DNA from: an uncultured Erysipelotrichaceae bacterium
GTDB lineage: Bacteria > Bacillota_I > Bacilli_A > RFN20 > CAG-826
Direction of reading: 5' to 3'
Length of the DNA: 11,358 bases
NCBI GenBank assembly: GCA_902774655.1
Contig: CACYJD010000039.1
Span: 1 to 11,358 of the forward strand
Within the stretch, counting starts at the first letter, position 1. Each line of letters opens with the position of its first letter. The translations under genes and the position numbers were made by a program. The notes beneath the pieces were generated by a model. It saw only the letters and a list, made by a program, of their open reading frames with translations. It had not been told where the DNA came from and made no database searches. Positions 6,529 to 11,358 of this stretch are shown here, one piece after another.

Positions 6529-8343
6529 ATGGCAAAAGAAATTATCCTTGGTATCGACTTAGGTACCACAAACTCAGTTGTATCTTATTTACAAGCTGAT
6601 GGTAATGTTAAAGTTATCCCTAACCCAGAGGGTACAATGACTACCCCAAGTGTAGTTGCTTTTAAAGCTAGTGGAGAAGAAATCGTTGGTAACGCTGCTA
6701 AAAGACAAACAGTTACTAACCCAGATACTGTAAGCTCCATTAAACGTAAAATGGGTACTGCAGAAAAAGTTCACATTAAATGTGTTAACAAAGATTTCAC
6801 TCCTCAAGAAATCTCTGCAAAAGTTCTCGCATATATGAAGAAATATGCTGAAGATAATCTTGGTCAAAAGATTTCTAAAGCAGTTATTACAGTTCCAGCT
6901 TACTTTAATGATGCTCAAAGACAAGCAACTAAAGACGCTGGTCAAATCGCTGGCTTAGATGTCGTTAGAATTATTAACGAACCTACCGCAGCAGCCTTAG
7001 CGTATGGCTTAGATAAAGAAAAATCCGAAAAGATCTTAGTTTACGATCTAGGTGGTGGTACATTCGATGTCTCCATCCTTGATATTGGTGATGGCACATT
7101 CGAAGTTATCTCTACCGCTGGTGATAATAAACTTGGTGGTGATGACTGGGATAAAGTCGTCGCTGATTGGATTAAAGCTCAAATCAAGATTGAACATGGT
7201 ATCGATGTTAACGATAAGATGGCAGAACAACGTTTCTTAGACGCTGCTGAAAAAGCTAAGATCGAATTATCAAGTTCACTCCAAACAACAATCTCACTCC
7301 CATTCATTGCTATGGGTAGTGCAGGACCAGTCAACTTCGAAACAACTCTTACAAGAGCTAAATTCCAAGATATGACTCGTCATTTACTCGCTCGTACTGA
7401 AGAACCAGTCAGAAGAGCTCTTAGCGATGCTAAGCTCTCCGCAAATGACTTAAACCAAGTCATCCTTATCGGTGGTTCTATCCGTATGCCAGCAGTCCAA
7501 GAACTTGTTAAGAAATTAACAGGTAAGACTCCAAACCTCTCTGTTAACCCAGATGAAGCTGTCTCAATTGGTGCTGCTATTCAAGGTGGTGTCGTCAGTG
7601 GTGACATCAAAGATGTTGTCCTTCTTGACGTTACTCCATTAACCTTAGGTATTGAAACCTTAGGTGGAGTTATGACACCTCTTATCAATAGAAACACAAC
7701 AATTCCTACAACTAAGAGTCAAATCTTCTCAACAGCCGCTGATAATCAACCTGCTGTTGACATCATGGTCTATCAAGGTGAACGTCCAATCGCTCACGAT
7801 AATAAACTCTTAGGTCACTTCCAATTAACAGGTATTAAACCTGCTAGAAGAGGTGAACCAAGAATTGAAGTTACATTCAATATCGACGTTAACGGTATCG
7901 TTAAAGTTACTGCTAAAGACTTAGATACTCAAAAGGAACAAGAAATCACAATTACTGGTTCTAACGGATTATCTAAAGAAGATATCGATAGAATGGTTCG
8001 TGAAGCTGAAGAAAACGCTGAAGCAGATGCTAAACGTAAAGAAGAAGTCGAACTTAAGAATAAAGCTGAACAATACATTAATAGTATTGATCAAGCTCTC
8101 CAAGAAAAAGGTGATTCCATTGATCCAACTCAAAAGGAACAAACCCAAAAACTTAGAGATGAACTTAAGACCGCTCTTGATAACAACGATCTAGAAACAC
8201 TTAAGACAAGATTAAGCGAACTCGAAAAAGCTGCTGAAATGATGGCACAAACTCCAACAGGTAATTCACAAGCCCAAGCTTCAAGCGAAGGTCATGAAAC
8301 TGCTGATGATGTCGTTGATGCTGACTTCTCAAACAAAAACTAA
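6529..8343 (+). CDS. dnaK: DnaK, Hsp70 chaperone
   Basis: DnaK is an ATP-driven cytoplasmic chaperone that binds exposed hydrophobic peptides, stimulated by DnaJ and recycled by GrpE. At 604 residues it has the short, Gram-positive type of nucleotide-binding domain. Motifs are GIDLGTTNS (8-16), VPAYFNDAQRQATKDAG, INEPTAAALAYG, YDLGGGTFDVS, the adenosine-contact segment GGSIRMP (315-321) and the interdomain linker DVVLLD (362-367). The substrate-binding domain follows, with a helical lid rich in Glu, Lys and Ala, and the end VVDADFSNKN keeps the bacterial VVDADF motif. Residue 318 is Ile where Thr or Ser is usual. The ATG is ten bases after AAAGGA in the 16-base gap from grpE. Highly C-ended codons in places suit strong expression. 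Controlled by CIRCE from the hrcA promoter. Confidence 0.99.
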   Translation: MAKEIILGIDLGTTNSVVSYLQADGNVKVIPNPEGTMTTPSVVAFKASGEEIVGNAAKRQTVTNPDTVSSIKRKMGTAEKVHIKCVNKDFTPQEISAKVLAYMKKYAEDNLGQKISKAVITVPAYFNDAQRQATKDAGQIAGLDVVRIINEPTAAALAYGLDKEKSEKILVYDLGGGTFDVSILDIGDGTFEVISTAGDNKLGGDDWDKVVADWIKAQIKIEHGIDVNDKMAEQRFLDAAEKAKIELSSSLQTTISLPFIAMGSAGPVNFETTLTRAKFQDMTRHLLARTEEPVRRALSDAKLSANDLNQVILIGGSIRMPAVQELVKKLTGKTPNLSVNPDEAVSIGAAIQGGVVSGDIKDVVLLDVTPLTLGIETLGGVMTPLINRNTTIPTTKSQIFSTAADNQPAVDIMVYQGERPIAHDNKLLGHFQLTGIKPARRGEPRIEVTFNIDVNGIVKVTAKDLDTQKEQEITITGSNGLSKEDIDRMVREAEENAEADAKRKEEVELKNKAEQYINSIDQALQEKGDSIDPTQKEQTQKLRDELKTALDNNDLETLKTRLSELEKAAEMMAQTPTGNSQAQASSEGHETADDVVDADFSNKN

Positions 8344-8362
8344 TCGTAGATTAAATTAAGAT

Positions 8363-8395
8363 TTTAGAGGTGGCTACTCGTTAACCACCTCTAAA
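8363..8395 (+). other. Intercistronic stem-loop between dnaK and dnaJ
   Basis: A perfect 11-bp stem, TTTAGAGGTGG (8363-8373) with CCACCTCTAAA (8385-8395), has an 11-base loop and no real U-tract after it (TTATGTTAAAG follows). It lies 20 bases after the dnaK stop and ends 23 bases before the dnaJ start. It could be a weak attenuator or an mRNA processing or stability element that keeps dnaJ below dnaK. The structure is seen; the role is inferred. Confidence 0.75.
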
Positions 8396-8418
8396 TTATG
8401 TTAAAGAAAGGAGAACTT

Positions 8419-9558
8419 ATGGCCAAAAGAGATTATTACGAAGTCTTAGGACTAACTAAGTCTGCTAGTAAAGATGATATCAAATCTGCTTACCGTAAAC
8501 TCGCTAAAAAATATCACCCAGATATTAACAAAGAGCCAGGTGCAGAAGAGAAATTCAAAGAAGTACAAGAAGCTTACGATGTTCTTTATGACGATAATAA
8601 ACGCCAAATGTATGATCAATTTGGTATGGCTGCCTTTGAACAAGGTTCTTCTACTGGTGGTGCAGGTAATCCATTCCAAGGTGGTGGATTCGCAGGTCAA
8701 GGCTTCGGAGGCGTTGACTTAAACGATATATTCAGTTCTTTCTTTGGCGGTGGTCCAAGAAGACAATCTAATCCAACTGGACCTCAAAGAGGTGACGATA
8801 ACCTCATGAGAGTTAAAATTGGATTTATGGACGCCATCTTAGGTAAAAAGATTACTGTCCCAATCACTTATGATGAACAATGCGAATATTGTCATGGTAC
8901 AGGCGCTAAAACACCTAATGACATTCATACATGTTCTAAATGTAACGGATTTGGTTATATTAGAACAACTCAACGAACTCTTTTTGGTGTGATGGAAAAT
9001 CAAACTGTCTGTCCAGAATGTGGTGGTTCAGGTAAAAAAGTCACGACTCCATGCGAACATTGTGGTGGCAAAGGTTATAACCGTGTCAAACGTGATGTCG
9101 AAGTCAATGTTCCAGCAGGCATTAATGCTGGTCAACAAATTAGACTTAAAGGCAAAGGTTCCAAAGGTCGTAATGGTGGAGAAAATGGCGACATGTATCT
9201 CGAAATCGTTATCGCACCTCATGAACACTTTAAACGTGATGGTAACGATATCCATTTAACAGTTCCTCTTTCATTCGTAGATGCCGCTTTAGGCACAAAG
9301 ATTGAAGTTCCAACTGTTTATGGAGATGTAGAAGTTACAATTCCAGCAGGAACTCAACCTGATCAAATTCTTAGACTTAAGGGACGTGGTGTTAAAGATT
9401 TACGTAAAGGCACTCCTGGTGACCAATACTTACATCTAAATATCCAGACTCCTACAAAACTTTCTAAGAAAGAGAAAGACCTTCTTGAAGAATTAAGAAA
9501 GGTCAGTTCTGGTGAAGATAGCCTATTTGCTAAGTTCAAAAAGAAATTTAAAGCATAG
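8419..9558 (+). CDS. dnaJ: DnaJ, Hsp40 co-chaperone
   Basis: DnaJ delivers unfolded proteins to DnaK and triggers its ATPase. The 379 residues show the full type I layout. The J domain (1-70) has HPD at 33-35. A Gly/Phe-rich region follows (about 75-115). The zinc-finger domain carries four CxxC motifs: CEYCHGTG (C155, C158), CSKCNGFG (C172, C175), CPECGGSG (C198, C201) and CEHCGGKG (C212, C215). Two C-terminal substrate-binding beta domains complete the protein, which ends in a basic FKKKFKA. The ATG at 8419 has AAAGGAG (8407-8413) five bases ahead and gives the standard MAKRDYYEVLG start. An in-frame ATG at 8398 would add seven residues but spans the ribosome binding site and is rejected. 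It is last in the heat-shock operon, followed by a terminator. Confidence 0.99.
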   Translation: MAKRDYYEVLGLTKSASKDDIKSAYRKLAKKYHPDINKEPGAEEKFKEVQEAYDVLYDDNKRQMYDQFGMAAFEQGSSTGGAGNPFQGGGFAGQGFGGVDLNDIFSSFFGGGPRRQSNPTGPQRGDDNLMRVKIGFMDAILGKKITVPITYDEQCEYCHGTGAKTPNDIHTCSKCNGFGYIRTTQRTLFGVMENQTVCPECGGSGKKVTTPCEHCGGKGYNRVKRDVEVNVPAGINAGQQIRLKGKGSKGRNGGENGDMYLEIVIAPHEHFKRDGNDIHLTVPLSFVDAALGTKIEVPTVYGDVEVTIPAGTQPDQILRLKGRGVKDLRKGTPGDQYLHLNIQTPTKLSKKEKDLLEELRKVSSGEDSLFAKFKKKFKA

Positions 9559-9602
9559 GAACTCAAGTCTTTGAGACAAAAGTCCCAAATAGTTGAATAT
9601 AT

Positions 9603-9633
9603 AGCCGTAAATCACGATGTTTACGGCTTTTTT
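9603..9633 (+). terminator. Intrinsic terminator of the heat-shock operon
   Basis: A perfect 9-bp stem, AGCCGTAAA (9603-9611) with TTTACGGCT (9620-9628), has an eight-base loop and ends in a run of six T (9628-9633). It lies 45 bases after dnaJ. Confidence 0.93.
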
Positions 9634-9681
9634 ATTCCTACAGAATTTATTATTTGATTATCTTTATGATCAATTTATTTA

Positions 9682-9687
9682 TATAAT
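9682..9687 (+). promoter_or_regulatory. -10 box of the lipoprotein gene
   Basis: TATAAT matches the -10 consensus exactly and lies 20 bases before the ATG at 9708. No good -35 occurs at 16-18 bp; the nearest candidate, TTGATT at 9654-9659, is 22 bp away. The expected mRNA leader is about 14 bases and carries the ribosome binding site. Activity without a proper -35 might need an activator. Confidence 0.55.
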
Positions 9688-9707
9688 TGAAAGTGAGGAT
9701 TCTATCT

Positions 9708-10622
9708 ATGAAAAATAAATTAACTTTTTCAATATTATTTATGTCTTTACTTTTATCTAGTTGTAGTCAAGTAGACCCTTCCGTTATCGATTGGAAGAAT
9801 TTTTCTTATTATTATGAATTCAGTGAATTCACTGAAGATTCATTAACTAAACCTAAACAATATGAAAGTGCATATATTGAGTTATATGAATATTCAAGTA
9901 GTTATGTATTATCTTACAAGATAGTCCAAGATGAACCAGAAACCATTCAATTAGTGAGTGAATATGGTTATTGGAATAAAACTGAAGATCAAACAAATAT
10001 CGTTAGTGATTTCAAATTCACTATCACTAATGAAAGATTATCTAAATCCACTAATCCTAAGCCTAAAGCTTATTTCACTGCCTTTAGAGGCGGATTAGAT
10101 GTAAAAATCTATAATGGAGAAACTATCCAAACTGAATTTAAGATGAAAGATTGTGATAGAAAGCTTCCTAATTACGTAAGTGAATCTCAATATTTTGTTA
10201 GATCTTTTTATAGTAGCAAAGTAAGTAAAGATCAAATAGTTAATACTTTTAGAGGATCTAGAATGTATTATGACGGTATAGATAAAGTCTATTTCACTAA
10301 AAGAGAAACATACGCCACCGGTGTTGGATCGTTTGTGAAATTTGAAGGTACATTATTTGACACTACTGAAGAAGAATACTCTAAAACAAGTGGTGAAACA
10401 GGTGAAACCACTTATATGAAGAAGTTAGTAATTAATAAAAGAACTCAATATGTATATGGAGAAGAAAAAAATACCACAACTGATATAGATATGACTCTTG
10501 CTTTTGATCCAATAGAAAATGACTCTAAAATCTCTTTACTTAATAGAGAAGAAGGATGGAGTCTACAATATATGACTGATAGTGCTTCTAGATTCTATAC
10601 TGATCCAGATTTTGATTTATAA
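9708..10622 (+). CDS. Predicted surface lipoprotein, unknown function
   Basis: A 304-residue protein that I do not recognise. The N-terminus is a classic lipoprotein signal: MKNK, a hydrophobic core (5-16) and the lipobox LSSC, with Cys19 as the lipid-anchored residue after cleavage. The mature protein is rich in Tyr, Ser, Thr and charged residues, without further membrane segments. It looks mainly beta-structured, with segments such as YVLSYKIV and VKFEGTLF, and resembles no enzyme motif I know. One more Cys lies in KMKDCDRK. The ATG at 9708 has GAGGA (9695-9699) eight bases upstream; a TTG at 9687 in frame would add seven residues that overlap the promoter and ribosome binding site, so it is rejected. 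It stands alone between two terminators. Its sequence is more AT-rich and shows fewer C-ending codons than dnaK or dnaJ, consistent with lower expression or a later arrival. Confidence 0.82.
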   Translation: MKNKLTFSILFMSLLLSSCSQVDPSVIDWKNFSYYYEFSEFTEDSLTKPKQYESAYIELYEYSSSYVLSYKIVQDEPETIQLVSEYGYWNKTEDQTNIVSDFKFTITNERLSKSTNPKPKAYFTAFRGGLDVKIYNGETIQTEFKMKDCDRKLPNYVSESQYFVRSFYSSKVSKDQIVNTFRGSRMYYDGIDKVYFTKRETYATGVGSFVKFEGTLFDTTEEEYSKTSGETGETTYMKKLVINKRTQYVYGEEKNTTTDIDMTLAFDPIENDSKISLLNREEGWSLQYMTDSASRFYTDPDFDL

Positions 10623-10638
10623 AATAGATAGATAAACT

Positions 10639-10662
10639 GACCACGAATATCGTGGTCTTTTT
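10639..10662 (+). terminator. Intrinsic terminator of the lipoprotein gene
   Basis: A perfect 8-bp stem, GACCACGA (10639-10646) with TCGTGGTC (10650-10657), has a three-base loop. It is followed by TTTTTATTTTT. Confidence 0.93.
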
Positions 10663-10729
10663 ATTTTTGCGACTTTTTTATTAAATTTGGAAATTTTCTT
10701 GAAATCTTTCTACGAAAATAAAATTATTT

Positions 10730-10738
10730 TGCTATACT
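10730..10738 (+). promoter_or_regulatory. Extended -10 promoter giving a probable leaderless mRNA
   Basis: TGCTATACT contains a TGn extension and TATACT (10733-10738). The expected start is near 10745, only about four bases before the ATG at 10749. No good -35 lies at 17 bp (CTACGA); TTGAAA at 10699-10704 is 28 bp away. An AT-rich dyad (AAAATAA/TTATTTT, 10714-10730) sits immediately upstream. Confidence 0.6.
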
Positions 10739-10748
10739 ATTAAGCGCT

Positions 10749-11207
10749 ATGCCGAAATGTAAATATTGTGGAGAAAAATTAACTAGATTAGACACAGATA
10801 TTTGCCCATTCTGTGGTTCTTTAAAGCCGCTTCAAGGTGTAGAAAATACAACTCAAGACTTAACTAAAGTCTTAGATGTCGTCAAAACCGAAAATATCAA
10901 ATATAAGCCAAAAAGAAAATCAACATATATCGCTTTAACCGGCTTACTTGGTGCCTTTGGTGCAGGTGAACTCTACATTCACAATCACGTTAAAGGCCTT
11001 ATAAGCCTAGGAATCACTGTTGTTACAACTGGAATTGCCTTCTTATTAAGCTATTTCTTAATGAAAGAAGTTCCTAACAACATTTGGTATGTAATAATCA
11101 TTACTGCCTCAACCTTCTTATTTAACTTCGCTATTCATTTAGTCCGTGGACTATTTAAAATAAATCAAAACGATCTTGAAACAAAAGAAGGGGAGTTACT
11201 TAAGTAA
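10749..11207 (+). CDS. Zinc-ribbon protein with TM2-like membrane domain
   Basis: A 152-residue protein with no assigned function. It opens with a zinc ribbon: CKYC (C4, C7) and CPFC (C19, C22). A polar linker (about 24-57) ends in a basic KYKPKRK. A hydrophobic hairpin starting at STYIALTGLLGAFGAGELYI (58-77), then KGLISLGITVV, resembles the TM2 domain, in which two helices flank a short aromatic turn. A third hydrophobic segment lies at about 112-133. Basic residues before the first segment suggest the ribbon is cytoplasmic. The start is fixed by the first Cys pair and there is no ribosome binding site; the -10 box ends only ten bases upstream, so leaderless translation is predicted. The stop overlaps the rsmE start by one base (TAATG), so the two are probably coupled. 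It stands, with the lipoprotein, where prmA is usually found. Confidence 0.82.
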   Translation: MPKCKYCGEKLTRLDTDICPFCGSLKPLQGVENTTQDLTKVLDVVKTENIKYKPKRKSTYIALTGLLGAFGAGELYIHNHVKGLISLGITVVTTGIAFLLSYFLMKEVPNNIWYVIIITASTFLFNFAIHLVRGLFKINQNDLETKEGELLK

Positions 11208-11358
11208 TGCAAAGATATTTCGGTAATATTATTTCTAACCAAGTTGCACTTTCAGATGACGATTGCTTCCATCTTGTAAAAGTAATGAGAGCAATAGTGG
11301 GCGACCAGATTGAAGTAGTAGATTCTGGTAAAGTTTTCTTATGCACTGTAACTTCAAT
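11207..11358 (+). CDS. rsmE: RsmE, 16S rRNA m3U1498 methyltransferase (partial, runs off the window)
   Basis: RsmE methylates N3 of U1498 in 16S rRNA in the assembled 30S subunit, using S-adenosylmethionine. Only the first 50 codons are present. The MQRYFGN start and the FHLVKVMRAIVGDQIEVVDSG segment (21-41) match the N-terminal PUA-like, RNA-binding domain of the family; the SPOUT methyltransferase part lies beyond the window. The ATG overlaps the previous stop by one base, and AAGGGGAG (11188-11195) lies 11 bases upstream within the preceding gene. rsmE following dnaJ (usually with prmA between) is the normal Firmicutes order, which supports the call. Confidence 0.88.
   Translation, partial: MQRYFGNIISNQVALSDDDCFHLVKVMRAIVGDQIEVVDSGKVFLCTVTS

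Noticed and set aside
6589..6945. 118-codon open frame on the minus strand inside dnaK
   Set aside because: It is a shadow of the conserved dnaK frame, with a composition driven by the opposite strand and no ribosome binding site or family features.
8398..8418. Upstream ATG for dnaJ
   Set aside because: The AAAGGAG ribosome binding site lies downstream of it, and homologues begin at MAKRDYYEVLG.
9562..9575. Small CTCAA/TTGAG hairpin after dnaJ
   Set aside because: Only 5 bp, with no T run, just upstream of a much better terminator at 9603-9633.
9687..9707. TTG start for the lipoprotein
   Set aside because: It overlaps the -10 box and would place the ribosome binding site inside the coding region; the ATG at 9708 gives a normal lipoprotein signal peptide.
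10699..10704. TTGAAA as a -35 for the zinc-ribbon/TM2 gene
   Set aside because: It is 28 bp from the -10, too far for a sigma-A promoter.

Overview
The window is about 11.4 kb of AT-rich, densely coding DNA in which every gene lies on the + strand. The gene order lepA ... hemW, hrcA-grpE-dnaK-dnaJ ... rsmE is the heat-shock neighbourhood typical of Firmicutes (Bacillota). The CIRCE operators, the HrcA/GrpE/DnaK/DnaJ set, the AGGAGG-type ribosome binding sites and the sigma-A-like promoters fit a low-GC Gram-positive bacterium. The slimmed-down content and strong TAA/TAG stop bias would suit an uncultured gut Bacilli lineage (Erysipelotrichales/RF39-like), but that placement is inference. All Trp codons that can be seen are TGG, so the standard bacterial code applies.

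Layout: (1) lepA (elongation factor 4) ends at a strong hairpin terminator. (2) A promoter partly built into that terminator drives three tightly packed genes: a Fic-family-like protein with a destroyed catalytic motif and a C-terminal winged helix, a small single-pass membrane protein, and hemW (radical SAM heme chaperone). A terminator follows. (3) The class I heat-shock operon begins with a consensus promoter flanked by one good CIRCE operator and one degenerate, previously hidden-looking CIRCE copy over the -35. It runs hrcA, grpE, dnaK, a perfect 11-bp intercistronic hairpin, dnaJ, terminator. The hrcA reading frame is broken after codon 173, although both halves are clearly HrcA. (4) A monocistronic lipoprotein of unknown function with its own promoter and terminator. 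(5) A zinc-ribbon plus TM2-like membrane protein whose promoter sits so close to its ATG that the mRNA is predicted to be leaderless. It overlaps by one base the start of rsmE, which runs off the window end.

How the genes fit together: HrcA should repress its own operon through CIRCE, and GrpE, DnaK and DnaJ form the Hsp70 folding machine. LepA and RsmE act on the ribosome. The parts not explained by this housekeeping set are the pseudo-Fic/small membrane protein pair ahead of hemW, and the lipoprotein and zinc-ribbon/TM2 genes that occupy the place where prmA is normally found between dnaJ and rsmE. No tRNA, rRNA, CRISPR array, insertion sequence or gene-free stretch over 300 bases is seen.
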